Part shown: positions 1-7,570 of the stretch, piece by piece
Layout: each line of letters starts with the position of its first letter
Numbering within the stretch: position 1 is the stretch's first letter
NCBI RefSeq assembly: GCF_003697815.1
Contig: NZ_RDQG01000021.1
Location: forward strand, 22,175 to 86,174
Direction of reading: 5' to 3'
Length of the DNA: 64,000 nucleotides
Source: Halalkalicoccus subterraneus
Lineage (GTDB): Archaea; Halobacteriota; Halobacteria; Halobacteriales; Halalkalicoccaceae
Notes under the pieces: generated by a model
What the model was told of the DNA's origin: nothing
Databases searched by the model: none
The model's input: the letters and a program-made list of their open reading frames with translations, nothing else
Made by a program: the position numbers and the translations under genes

Positions 1-2
1 AC

Positions 3-476
3 GGCCGGGCCTACCGGGTAGAGGGAGCGGTTTCTACCCCGCCCCAGACCCGCCGGGGCGGCCACGTCTTCTTCGAGATCCGCGACGGGGACGATCGGTT
101 GCGGTGTGCGGCGTTCGAACCCACGAAACGCTTTCGCGACCGGGTGCGCGCGCTTCGTGAGGGCGACCGGATCACCTCCTGTGGGGAGGTCTCGGATGAA
201 ACGCTGAAACTCGAGAAGTTCGCGGTGCGCGAACTGAATCGAATCGAACGTCGGAACCCGCGGTGTCCCGACTGCGGGCGCTCGATGGAGAGTGCCGGCC
301 ACGAACAGGGCTATCGCTGTCGGGACTGTTCGACGAGTGCGGAGCGGAAAGACGAGATCGAGGTTGAGCGCGACCTCGACCTGGGGTGGTACGAGGTGCC
401 GCCGACGGCGCGACGCCACGTCGCGAAACCACTCGTCAGAGGTGGCTTCGACGGGCCGGTCCACCCCGAACGGTAG
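3..476 (+). CDS. tiaS: tRNA(Ile2) 2-agmatinylcytidine synthetase, C-terminal part
   Basis: TiaS attaches agmatine to C34 of tRNA-Ile(CAU) so that it reads AUA. Only the last ~157 codons are present; the reading frame is open from the window edge, so the true start lies outside. The visible part begins in an OB-fold-like segment (HVFFEIRDGD ... REGDRI), followed by a zinc ribbon with CPDC and CRDC pairs and the family-typical tail GWYEVPPTARRH-AKPL. The gene converges on the small membrane gene at 478-792, with one base between the two stop codons. Assignment rests on recognition of this OB/zinc-ribbon/tail arrangement. Confidence 0.85.
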   Translation, partial: GRAYRVEGAVSTPPQTRRGGHVFFEIRDGDDRLRCAAFEPTKRFRDRVRALREGDRITSCGEVSDETLKLEKFAVRELNRIERRNPRCPDCGRSMESAGHEQGYRCRDCSTSAERKDEIEVERDLDLGWYEVPPTARRHVAKPLVRGGFDGPVHPER

Positions 477-477
477 G

Positions 478-792
478 CTACCAGTCGCCCGCTACATTCG
501 TGTCTTCGGGTTCGGTCGGTGCCTCGTCGCCCCGCAACACCACATAGGCGATCGGGACGACGATCCCGATCGGGAACAGGAGGAACGACACGCCGACGGC
601 GATCGACCATAGCAGTTCGTTGTTCTCGCGCTTGGCAGCGTCCTTGTAGACCCAGTAGCCGACGGCGATCCCGACAATCACGAGCACGACCGTCATGACC
701 TGCGAGATCAGTATCAGCGTCTCCATGTCTACCGGGAAGTCCTCGGGGAGCTCCGACTGCAGCAACACGAGCGTCGAAAGCAACTGTTCCAT
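478..792 (-). CDS. small two-helix membrane protein
   Basis: A 104-residue protein with a short acidic N-terminus, two hydrophobic segments (about residues 27-48 and 62-86) separated by a charged KDAAKREN loop, and an acidic C-terminal tail. I do not recognise a catalytic motif. The layout resembles many haloarchaeal two-helix inner-membrane proteins of unknown role. It starts with ATG at 792. Upstream lies an AT-rich stretch (830-990) shared with the divergent ABC exporter genes. Confidence 0.7.
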   Translation of the reverse strand: MEQLLSTLVLLQSELPEDFPVDMETLILISQVMTVVLVIVGIAVGYWVYKDAAKRENNELLWSIAVGVSFLLFPIGIVVPIAYVVLRGDEAPTEPEDTNVAGDW

Positions 793-1025
793 CTATCGTC
801 CCCCGCTTGCGCTGTCGATTCGATTCCCGATTCGCGTACCACGGTATTTTATTTCCACATAGAAGAACGGAAATTATACGCTATACTTCTTCTGATACAT
901 TATGTATATCTGATAATAATCCGGTCCCGGATCGGTATTGGTTTTATGAATCCGATGTATCATTCATTCGTTAGTATCGACAAGATATATGTATTTTGTT
1001 CAATAACGTCGGATTGATCAAAACT
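793..1025. promoter_or_regulatory. AT-rich divergent intergenic region
   Basis: About 230 bases between the small membrane gene and the ABC exporter. The part from 840 to 990 is clearly AT-rich against GC-rich surroundings and contains several TATA-like runs such as the ones near 846-855, 880-905 and 940-947. It probably carries the divergent promoters; no single TATA box can be assigned with certainty. Confidence 0.4.
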
Positions 1026-1940
1026 GTGTCTGCTATCGAACTGACGGACGTCACCAAACGATACGGCGAGGAAACGGCGCTCTCGGGGCTCGATCTCACG
1101 GTACGCGAGGGAGAGATATACGGGTTTCTCGGCCCCAACGGGGCGGGGAAATCGACGACGATCAACCTGCTTCTGGATTTCGTTCGGCCGACCTCCGGCG
1201 AGATCCGTGTGTTCGGCCACGATGCCAAAGAGGAGGGTCTCGCGATCCGCGAGCGGACTGGGATCCTGCCCGAAGGTGTCTCGCTGTACGACCGGCTGAC
1301 CGGCCGTCAACACATCGAGTTCGCCATCGAGTCGAAGGCTGTAGACGACGACCCGGACGCGCTGTTCGAGCGGGTCGGGCTCGGCCCTGACGCCGCAGGT
1401 AAGAAAGTCGGTGGTTACTCGAAGGGGATGGCCCAACGCCTCGCGCTCGCGGCCGCGATCGCGGGCGAACCCGATCTCCTCATCCTCGACGAGCCTTCGA
1501 CGGGGCTCGACCCCGCGGGCGCCCGCGAGATGCGCGAGATCATCCGCACCGAGCGCGATCGCGGCGCGACGATCTTCTTTTCGAGCCACATCCTCGAACA
1601 GGTCGATGCGGTCTGTGATCGCGTCGGTATCCTCCGGGACGGCGAACTCGTCGCCGAGGACACCGTCGACGGGCTCCGCGAATCGACGAGCGAGGAGACG
1701 ACGCTGGTGGTCGAACTCGATCACCTGCCCGACGGTGCGACCGAGCAGGTCGCCGCGCTCGATGGGGTTTCGAACGTGACCACACAGGGGACGACCGCGA
1801 CCGTCACCTGCCGGGACGAGGTGAAGACACGGGTCATCCGAGGCTTCGAGGAAGCGGGCGCGACCGTCGAGGACTTCGAGACCGAGGAGTCCTCGCTCGA
1901 GGACCTCTTCATCGACTACACGACGGGGGCGACCGCATGA
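1026..1940 (+). CDS. ABC transporter ATP-binding protein
   Basis: The ATPase subunit of an ABC-2 type exporter, working at the membrane with the permease encoded next. I chose the GTG at 1026 (protein begins MSAIELTDVTKRYG, 304 residues) because the longer reading from 996 adds ten residues without family character. Visible motifs are Walker A GPNGAGKST (residues 36-44), the signature loop YSKGMAQ (131-137), Walker B LLILDEPS (151-158) and a switch histidine in FFSSH. A C-terminal region of about 80 residues resembles the accessory domain found after the nucleotide-binding domain in this group. Stop and next start overlap by 4 nt (ATGA), so the pair is translationally coupled. The substrate cannot be told. 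Confidence 0.92.
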   Translation: MSAIELTDVTKRYGEETALSGLDLTVREGEIYGFLGPNGAGKSTTINLLLDFVRPTSGEIRVFGHDAKEEGLAIRERTGILPEGVSLYDRLTGRQHIEFAIESKAVDDDPDALFERVGLGPDAAGKKVGGYSKGMAQRLALAAAIAGEPDLLILDEPSTGLDPAGAREMREIIRTERDRGATIFFSSHILEQVDAVCDRVGILRDGELVAEDTVDGLRESTSEETTLVVELDHLPDGATEQVAALDGVSNVTTQGTTATVTCRDEVKTRVIRGFEEAGATVEDFETEESSLEDLFIDYTTGATA

Positions 1941-2794
1941 GCGCGATCGCCATCGCCAAGAAGGACTTTCAGGACGCCGTGCGCTCGCGCGGGCTGATCG
2001 CGCTGACGGTGATCTTCGTTCTCTTTACCGTCGCCGGCGCCTACATCGGGACACAGATCTCCGGCTTGCTCGGCGAGGAAGCCGGCGACACGCTCGATCT
2101 GATCATCGCCCTCCAGACGCCCGCGAGCTTTCTGGTCCCGATCATCGCCCTGCTGATCGGCTACGGCGCCATCGCCGGCGAGCGAGAGAGCGGCAGCCTG
2201 AAGTTCTTGCTCGGGCTGCCTCACACCCGTGAGGACGTCGTCCTCGGGAAGGTACTCGGTCGAACGGGGGTCGTCGCGGTCTCGATCTTGATCGGCTTCA
2301 TCGCCGGGATGATCGCCATCTTCGCGTTCACCGGTTCGTTCTCGGTCGTCGAGTACGCCGTCTTCACCCTGTTGACGATCGCGCTGGGCTTCGTCTACGT
2401 CTGTATCGGTGTCGGCCTCTCTTCGATGACCAAATCGACCACACGCGCCGCGATCGGTGCGTTCGGTCTACTCGCACTGTTCTGGATCCTCTGGGGCGTT
2501 ATCGCCCAGTTGCTGCTGTATCTCATGTCGGGATCGGTCCTTCCCCAACCGCCGATTCCCGGCTGGTACGTCGCGTTCCTCTCGCTGCCCCCGGGACCAG
2601 CCTACGGTTCCGCGCTCGGAGCGGTCTTTGACGAGGGCGGTCTCGCCGTCGCGAGCACCTACGAGGGTCAGGGCCTCGTCGAGGGTGGAATCCCCATCGT
2701 CGCCGAACCGTGGTTCGGCTTCGTATTGCTCGCGGCGTGGGCGTTCGTTCCGCTGGCGCTCGGCCTGCTTCGGTTCGATCGCGTCGATCTGTAG
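1937..2794 (+). CDS. ABC-2 type transporter permease
   Basis: The membrane partner of the preceding ATPase, 285 residues with about six hydrophobic segments. It begins with a cytoplasmic segment IAKKDFQDAVRSRG, typical of ABC-2 permeases, then TM1 and a large extracytoplasmic loop before TM2. The GYGAIAGERESGSLKFLLGLP stretch after the second helix is the coupling segment characteristic of this family (NosY/CcmB-like). The ATGA overlap with the ATPase supports a two-gene operon. Substrate unknown. Confidence 0.9.
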   Translation: MSAIAIAKKDFQDAVRSRGLIALTVIFVLFTVAGAYIGTQISGLLGEEAGDTLDLIIALQTPASFLVPIIALLIGYGAIAGERESGSLKFLLGLPHTREDVVLGKVLGRTGVVAVSILIGFIAGMIAIFAFTGSFSVVEYAVFTLLTIALGFVYVCIGVGLSSMTKSTTRAAIGAFGLLALFWILWGVIAQLLLYLMSGSVLPQPPIPGWYVAFLSLPPGPAYGSALGAVFDEGGLAVASTYEGQGLVEGGIPIVAEPWFGFVLLAAWAFVPLALGLLRFDRVDL

Positions 2795-2833
2795 AATCGA
2801 AGGGTTCTATCCCGTCCCCGCCGACGCCCTCAC

Positions 2834-3011
2834 ATGAACCGTTCGGTCCTCTTTACGGCACTCGCGGTGGGGCTGGTCGGGGCCGTTTCTCGCCCCGCTG
2901 TTCGGCCCGACCGCCGCGTATTCGCCGGTCGTCGCTTTTCTCGTCTGTGCATTCGGCGCGCTTGCCGGCCTGTGGATCGTCTCCTATGCTCTGGCGCTCG
3001 ACGCTCGGTAG
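2834..3011 (+). pseudogene. frameshifted small two-helix membrane protein
   Basis: From ATG 2834 the frame reads a hydrophobic start (MNRSVLFTALAVGLVGA) and then turns into an arginine-rich nonsense tail. In the +1 frame from 2886 the reading becomes FLAPLFGPTAAYSP followed by a clean membrane helix (VVAFLVCAFGALAGLWIVSYAL) and a stop at 3009-3011. Removing one base around 2881-2888 joins the two into a ~58-residue protein with two membrane helices. Either the gene is broken, the sequence has a one-base error in the GGGGCCGTTT stretch, or a programmed shift exists. Function unknown. Confidence 0.7.
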
Positions 3012-3088
3012 CCGCGCTCCCGCGCGGGCCGGGTCGAAAACCGTGAGCCCGAAATCGACAGCGCCAGCCCGAAGAACTTCGAGAACCG

Positions 3089-4186
3089 TTAGGTCCACTC
3101 CGCCTTCAGCCCGCTGCCCGTCAACGGGACGACCACGTCGTTGCCGTCGTCGAGAACGCCCCGCTCGCGGTACTCCCGCAGGGCGGCCGGCGCGACCGCA
3201 CACGTCGGCTCCACGTAGAAGCCTGCCCGGTGGAGCCGGTCGAGTTCGCGTTCGGTCGCCGCCTCCTCGATCGCGATCGCGTCCCCCTCGCTCTCGGCGA
3301 TCGCCTCGTGGATCTCCTCGCTGCGTACGGGTTCGCGAATCTGAATCCCGTCGGCCACGTCGTTCGTGTCCCCCCGCCCGCCGTGACGCCCGTCGGCGAT
3401 CGGCGCGTAGCCGGCGGCCTGCGCGCCGAGCAATCTGGGCACGGAATCGATCCAGCCGGCCTCCGAAAGCGCTCGAAAGCCCCGATAGGCTCCCAGAAAG
3501 AGGGTGCCGTGACCCAGCGGGAGAACGACCGCGTCGGGGACCCGCCAGCCGCGCTGGGCGGCGATCTCGAACGCGACCGTCTGCGTGCCGGCGAAGAACG
3601 CGGGGTTCCACGCGTGGCTGGCGTACCAGCCGTCTCCTCCTTCCACCGCCTCGATACACGCCTCAGTGACCGCTTCTCGACTCCCTTCGACCGTCCGTAC
3701 CTCGCCGCCCGCGCGCTCGATAGCGGCGACCTTCGAGGCTTTGACCCCTGCCGGTACGTAGATCTCCGCGTCGATCCCGGCACGCGCCGCGTAGGTCGCG
3801 ACCGCCGCGCCCGCGTTCCCCGAGGAGTCCTCTATCACTCGTTCGACACCTAGCTCTGCGGCCCGCGAGAGGAGCGTCGTCGCACCCCGGTCCTTGAAAC
3901 TCCCCGTCGGGAAGACGTACTCCAGTTTGAACGCGGCGTCCCAGTCGGGGGCGGCGACGAGCGGCGTAAAGCCCTCGCCCAGCGTGACCCGACGCTCGAT
4001 CGGGACGAACTCCGAGAACGCCCACAGCCCGTGACGAGTGTCGAGGGCCGAAAACGACGGGGGCGGGCCATCGGGAAGCGGTCGGACGGCGAGTTCGAGT
4101 GGACTCCCGCACGAACAGCGCCACGGTTCGTCCGCGCTCGCGGGGTAGTGCCGGTCACAGGCCGGACACCGAAGATCGACGGCCAT
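3089..4186 (-). CDS. thrC: threonine synthase
   Basis: A pyridoxal-phosphate enzyme converting O-phosphohomoserine to threonine, the last step of threonine biosynthesis. The 365-residue protein opens with a zinc-ribbon-like CPAC...CSCG segment (residues 7-27), then the PLP lysine in GSFKDRG (K98), the SSGNAG phosphate-binding loop and a C-terminal PLTGSGLK motif, all typical of fold-type II threonine synthases. The ATG overlaps the stop of the upstream aspartoacylase-like gene (TGATG), so the two form one transcript. Other fold-type II enzymes such as a cysteate synthase are possible but less likely. Confidence 0.85.
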   Translation of the reverse strand: MAVDLRCPACDRHYPASADEPWRCSCGSPLELAVRPLPDGPPPSFSALDTRHGLWAFSEFVPIERRVTLGEGFTPLVAAPDWDAAFKLEYVFPTGSFKDRGATTLLSRAAELGVERVIEDSSGNAGAAVATYAARAGIDAEIYVPAGVKASKVAAIERAGGEVRTVEGSREAVTEACIEAVEGGDGWYASHAWNPAFFAGTQTVAFEIAAQRGWRVPDAVVLPLGHGTLFLGAYRGFRALSEAGWIDSVPRLLGAQAAGYAPIADGRHGGRGDTNDVADGIQIREPVRSEEIHEAIAESEGDAIAIEEAATERELDRLHRAGFYVEPTCAVAPAALREYRERGVLDDGNDVVVPLTGSGLKAEWT

Positions 4187-5142
4187 CAGTACGAGTCGAT
4201 TCCGGTCGCGATCGAACAGACGTATTCGCCCGTTGCGACTTGGGGGAGCCGCCGCGAGCGCCAGAAGATCCCGTTGCCGTCGGCGCTCACGTCGGTTTTG
4301 ATCGTCCCGAAGACGTCCCTGACGGTGAAGACCGTCTCGCCGCGCGAGACCCGCTCACCCAACTCCTTCTCGAAGCGGACCAGCCCGCCCGCGGGCGCGC
4401 CGTACTGGTCGAACCCGGTCGCGCGCGTCTGGTCCCCTGGATCGCTCTCCCCGTCGAGAAAGCCGTAGTGACGGAGCACGTTGAACACGCCCCGGACGCC
4501 GTACTGGATGCTCTCGTCGTCCCAGCCGACACAGCCACCCAGTTCGGGATCCACAGTGGGAATCCCCTCGTCGGGACCGACGCGTGCGAGCTGGCCGCTC
4601 GGTCCCTTCTGGTCGAGGACGTAGCCGCAGTCGAAGACCTTCGCGAGTTCGAGACACTCCTCGTGGAGGCGGTGGCGCGTCCCACAGCGCACCCGGACCT
4701 CGTTGAGCATCCGGCTGGTCGAGCCCTGATGGAGGTCGAGGATCAGGTCCGCCTCCGTTGCGGCCTGGAACGTGGCGTGGGCGATCCGTTCGGAGGAGGT
4801 CCCCTCGCTGTCGCCCGGGTAGGTGCGGTTGGTCTTCGTGTCGTCGATCGGGTTCCTGTGCTGTGCGACCTGAAACCCGTGGTAGTTGACGATCCCGACG
4901 ACGAGGACGCTACCTGCAAGCTCTGTGGGATCGATCCGGGGGACGACCCGCTGAATCACGCCGATCCCGTTGAGTTCGTCGCCGTCGCTGGCGGCCTGTA
5001 CGTAGAGCGTTTCACCGTCCCGTTCACCGTTTATCACCGCGACCGGCAGCCCGAACTCCCCGCCGTCGCGCGTCTCGCCGACGGGTAGCCGCCCCGTGTC
5101 GGTCTCGCCGGGGGCGGCCGCCGCCGTTCCGAGGCTCCTCAT
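4186..5142 (-). CDS. succinylglutamate desuccinylase/aspartoacylase-family protein
   Basis: A 318-residue member of the M14-like zinc deacylase family (AstE/AspA). Enzymes of this group remove acyl groups from N-acyl amino acids. The second zinc site is visible as LDLHQGS (H138), with the usual NYHGF and N-x-x-YPG arginine/substrate region between. The first site, normally H-G-D-E, reads D-G-D-E (residues 53-56), so the usual histidine is an aspartate. It is the first gene of a pair with thrC. The physiological substrate is unknown. Confidence 0.75.
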   Translation of the reverse strand: MRSLGTAAAAPGETDTGRLPVGETRDGGEFGLPVAVINGERDGETLYVQAASDGDELNGIGVIQRVVPRIDPTELAGSVLVVGIVNYHGFQVAQHRNPIDDTKTNRTYPGDSEGTSSERIAHATFQAATEADLILDLHQGSTSRMLNEVRVRCGTRHRLHEECLELAKVFDCGYVLDQKGPSGQLARVGPDEGIPTVDPELGGCVGWDDESIQYGVRGVFNVLRHYGFLDGESDPGDQTRATGFDQYGAPAGGLVRFEKELGERVSRGETVFTVRDVFGTIKTDVSADGNGIFWRSRRLPQVATGEYVCSIATGIDSY

Positions 5143-5239
5143 TACTCCTATTCGACGCGGCCACGCCCTTTAGGCGTTCGATTACCCGTCCGTGCGAAAG
5201 ATCGACGCGATTTTGCGTTCCCCTCCCGAAGGGGATGGC

Positions 5240-5512
5240 GTGAACGAGGACCAACACGAGCCGTCGCTCGCGGGGCTGTTGCTCGCCCTCGGCGTCCGGC
5301 GAAACGCCGTCATCGGGTTCGCCGTCGGGGTCGCGCTCGCCGTCGGCGCGTACGTCTACCGGATCGTCCTCGTCGATGCGGCCCCAGGTGTCGAGAGTTC
5401 CCCCGTCTTGTTCGGCGCGCTCGCGGTGACGCTCGCGATGTCGGTCGGAGCGTTCGTCGCGATCTCGCTGACGGTCGCCGCGGCGGTTCAGCGTGCCCGT
5501 CGGATCGATTGA
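5240..5512 (+). CDS. small two-helix membrane protein
   Basis: Starts best at GTG 5240 (MNEDQHEPSLAG, 90 residues); an upstream GTG at 5192 would add 16 residues of poor quality. Two long hydrophobic segments (roughly residues 21-45 and 54-84) are separated by a short outer loop, and the protein ends in RARRID on the positive side. No catalytic motif is seen. It sits between divergent aspartoacylase and the citrate synthase gene. Function unknown. Confidence 0.65.
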   Translation: MNEDQHEPSLAGLLLALGVRRNAVIGFAVGVALAVGAYVYRIVLVDAAPGVESSPVLFGALAVTLAMSVGAFVAISLTVAAAVQRARRID

Positions 5513-5523
5513 GAAACGATAAT

Positions 5524-5531
5524 CCTTAACC
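5524..5531 (+). promoter_or_regulatory. TATA element of citrate synthase
   Basis: CCTTAACC lies 23-30 bases upstream of the ATG at 5554, the spacing expected for a leaderless haloarchaeal transcript. Confidence 0.45.
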
Positions 5532-5553
5532 GGGATGGTAATCAACCTTGAGT

Positions 5554-6690
5554 ATGGCAGACGATCTGAAAAAGGGACTCGAAGGTGTGCTCGTCGCCGA
5601 ATCCTCACTGAGCTACATCGATGGGGGGGAGGGAATGCTCGTGTATCGAGGGTACGCTATCGAGGACCTCGCCCACGAGGCGAGCTACGAGGAGGTGCTC
5701 CACCTGCTCTGGTACGGCGAACTCCCGACCCGCGAGGAGCTCGACGCGTTCAACGAGCGAATGGTCGCCGAACGCGCCGTCGACGACGCGATCCTCGACA
5801 CCGTCGAGGCGCTCGCGGCCGCCGACGCCGAACCGATGGCCGCGCTTCGTACGGCGGTCTCCCAGCTCTCGAGTACGGACCCCGACGGTGAGACCGATCC
5901 CGAGGACCGCGAGGCCACCCTGGACAAGAGCCGTCGGCTCACGGCGAAGATCCCCACGATCATCGCCGCGTTCGACCGGTATCGCGACGGCAACGATCCC
6001 GTCGAGCCCCGCGAGGACTTGGGCCACGCAGCGAACTTCCTCTACATGCTCAACGACGAGGAACCCGACGAGATCGCGGAGGAGACGTTCGACGCGGCGC
6101 TCGTCCTTCACGCCGATCACGGCCTGAACGCCTCGACGTTCTCGGGGATGGTCACCGCGAGCACCCTTTCGGACGTCTACAGCGCGGCGACGAGCGCCGT
6201 CGGCACGCTCAAGGGCGCCTTGCATGGCGGCGCGAACCAGAACGTGATGAAGATGCTGAAAGAGGTCGACGACAGCGACAAGGACCCCGTTAAATGGGCG
6301 AAGGACGCCCTCGATTCGGGCCGCCGGGTCGCCGGGTTCGGCCACCGCGTCTACGACGTCAAGGACCCGCGAGCCTACATCCTCGGGGAGTTCTCCGAGT
6401 CGCTGGCCGAGGAGGCCGGCGAGATGAAGTGGTACGACTACAGCGTCGCCATCGAGGAGTTCATGCAAGAGGAGAAGGGAATCGCCCCGAACGTCGACTT
6501 CTACTCGGCGACGACCTACTACCAGATGGGGATCCCGATCGACCTCTTCACGCCGATCTTCGCGCTCTCGCGCGTCGGCGGCTGGACCGCCCACGTCGCA
6601 GAACAGTACGAGGACAACCGGATCATGCGTCCGCGCGCGCGCTATGTCGGCGACGAGGACCAGGAGTTCGTCCCCCTCGACGAGCGCTGA
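5554..6690 (+). CDS. gltA: citrate synthase
   Basis: Condenses acetyl-CoA with oxaloacetate, the entry step of the TCA cycle in the cytoplasm. The protein has 378 residues, the size of archaeal and Gram-positive type I citrate synthases. Catalytic residues are visible: H224 in GALHGGANQN, H264 in GFGHRVYDVKDPRA and the aspartate in PNVDFYSA. The oxaloacetate-contacting HADHGLNASTF motif is at 186-196. ATG 5554 was chosen over the TTG at 5548 because it gives the usual short N-terminus. A 2-methylcitrate synthase activity cannot be excluded from sequence alone. Confidence 0.95.
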   Translation: MADDLKKGLEGVLVAESSLSYIDGGEGMLVYRGYAIEDLAHEASYEEVLHLLWYGELPTREELDAFNERMVAERAVDDAILDTVEALAAADAEPMAALRTAVSQLSSTDPDGETDPEDREATLDKSRRLTAKIPTIIAAFDRYRDGNDPVEPREDLGHAANFLYMLNDEEPDEIAEETFDAALVLHADHGLNASTFSGMVTASTLSDVYSAATSAVGTLKGALHGGANQNVMKMLKEVDDSDKDPVKWAKDALDSGRRVAGFGHRVYDVKDPRAYILGEFSESLAEEAGEMKWYDYSVAIEEFMQEEKGIAPNVDFYSATTYYQMGIPIDLFTPIFALSRVGGWTAHVAEQYEDNRIMRPRARYVGDEDQEFVPLDER

Positions 6691-6757
6691 CGAGTTCCCC
6701 TTCGAACGTGACGATTTCCAAACAGTTATGATGTCTTAACACCTTCTCAGACGATAC

Positions 6758-6833
6758 GGGCACGTAACTCAGCCAGGACAGAGTACCGGGTCTCGCACCC
6801 GGCAGCCACGTGGTTCGAATCCCGTTGTGCCCG
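6758..6833 (+). tRNA. tRNA-Arg-like gene, possibly degenerate (anticodon reads TCG)
   Basis: A complete cloverleaf can be drawn: acceptor GGGCACG/TGTGCCC with discriminator G at 6833, D-stem ACTC/GAGT with GG in the loop, anticodon stem CCGGG/CCCGG and a TTCGAAT T-loop. Read conventionally the anticodon at 6793-6795 is TCG (Arg). Two features are abnormal: position 33 is C instead of U with a pyrimidine at 37 (loop TCTCGCA), and the T-stem pairs perfectly only if T6811 is bulged out. It may be a real but unusual tRNA or a decaying copy. Confidence 0.6.
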
Positions 6834-6990
6834 CTCACTCGCTTTGCCCGTTCGCCCGATTGAGGGGTGGAAACCGCCCCTCGCTACTCGCGCCAGCCCC
6901 GCTCTTTCGTCGCTGTTACTCCTTCGACTCCCGTGTGTGCGTCGCTTCGCTGACCGTAACCCGAAAGCACCCGTCGGACGAACCACGACT

Positions 6991-7377
6991 ATGCCCCGAT
7001 TCTTCGTCTACGGAACCCTCACCGACCCCGAGCGCCTCGCCGAGTTGCTCGACCGCTACGACCTCGGATCCGAAGCCACGCTGTACGGCCTTCACCGGGT
7101 CGACGGACGGTACCCGACGCTCGCGCCCGGCGGCGAAGTGGAGGGTAGATTGCTCGAAACGCCCGAAACCGATCGTCTCGACGCCTACGAGGGGGTCGGG
7201 CCGGGGCTCTACGTTCGGGTATCGGTTTCCGTCTCGGACGGCACGAGCGCCGACTGCTACGTCGGTGATCCCGACCGCCTCGACGCGGACGCCGAGTGGC
7301 CCGGGGCAGGTCCCTTCGCGGAACGCGTCCGATCGTATCTCGACGAACGTGTCGTCGAAATCGGCCACAAAGGATGA
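6991..7377 (+). CDS. gamma-glutamylcyclotransferase-family protein
   Basis: A 128-residue protein with the family hallmark FFVYGTL near the N-terminus (substrate-binding YGTL loop) and the conserved DAYEGV segment that carries the acidic catalytic residue region. Members cyclise gamma-glutamyl amines or amino acids (AIG2/GGCT fold). ATG 6991 directly precedes PRFFVYGTL; the 49-codon upstream extension in the same frame is the arginine-rich intergenic region and is rejected. It stands alone between the tRNA-like sequence and ilvA. The exact substrate is unknown. Confidence 0.8.
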   Translation: MPRFFVYGTLTDPERLAELLDRYDLGSEATLYGLHRVDGRYPTLAPGGEVEGRLLETPETDRLDAYEGVGPGLYVRVSVSVSDGTSADCYVGDPDRLDADAEWPGAGPFAERVRSYLDERVVEIGHKG

Positions 7378-7454
7378 CACCCGTGCGCCGTCCGTCTGAC
7401 GGCCCGTCATATCGATTCCGTCGGGCGGTTTCACTTCCGTTTCGGACGGAATGG

Positions 7455-7463
7455 TTTTATATA
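7455..7463 (+). promoter_or_regulatory. strong TATA-like box upstream of ilvA
   Basis: TTTTATATA in otherwise GC-rich DNA. A transcript from it would begin near 7485, giving ilvA an ~85-nt leader from ATG 7571, or a short leader if GTG 7502 were the start. A second, weaker TTAACA at 7542-7547 sits at -29 to -24 of ATG 7571, as expected for a leaderless mRNA. Confidence 0.45.
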
Positions 7464-7570
7464 GGTAGGGAGACCTCGTAGACCTGCACGTCACACGGTT
7501 CGTGCATTCCCCATCCGTCACCGATTTTTCCGAAGGAACCGTTAACAGTCCCCCTCGCGTAGCCGCCGAT

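Noticed and set aside
2710..3669. 319-codon plus-strand ORF across the permease end and thrC
   Set aside because: Extremely Arg/Ser/Pro-rich, as expected for a wrong frame in GC-rich DNA.
4099..5088. Long plus-strand ORF opposite the aspartoacylase-like gene
   Set aside because: It is the antisense shadow of a GC-rich gene; composition is non-protein-like and the minus-strand reading has clear family motifs.
5605..6594. 329-codon minus-strand ORF opposite citrate synthase
   Set aside because: Antisense of a gene with all catalytic residues; valine/arginine-rich with no domain pattern.
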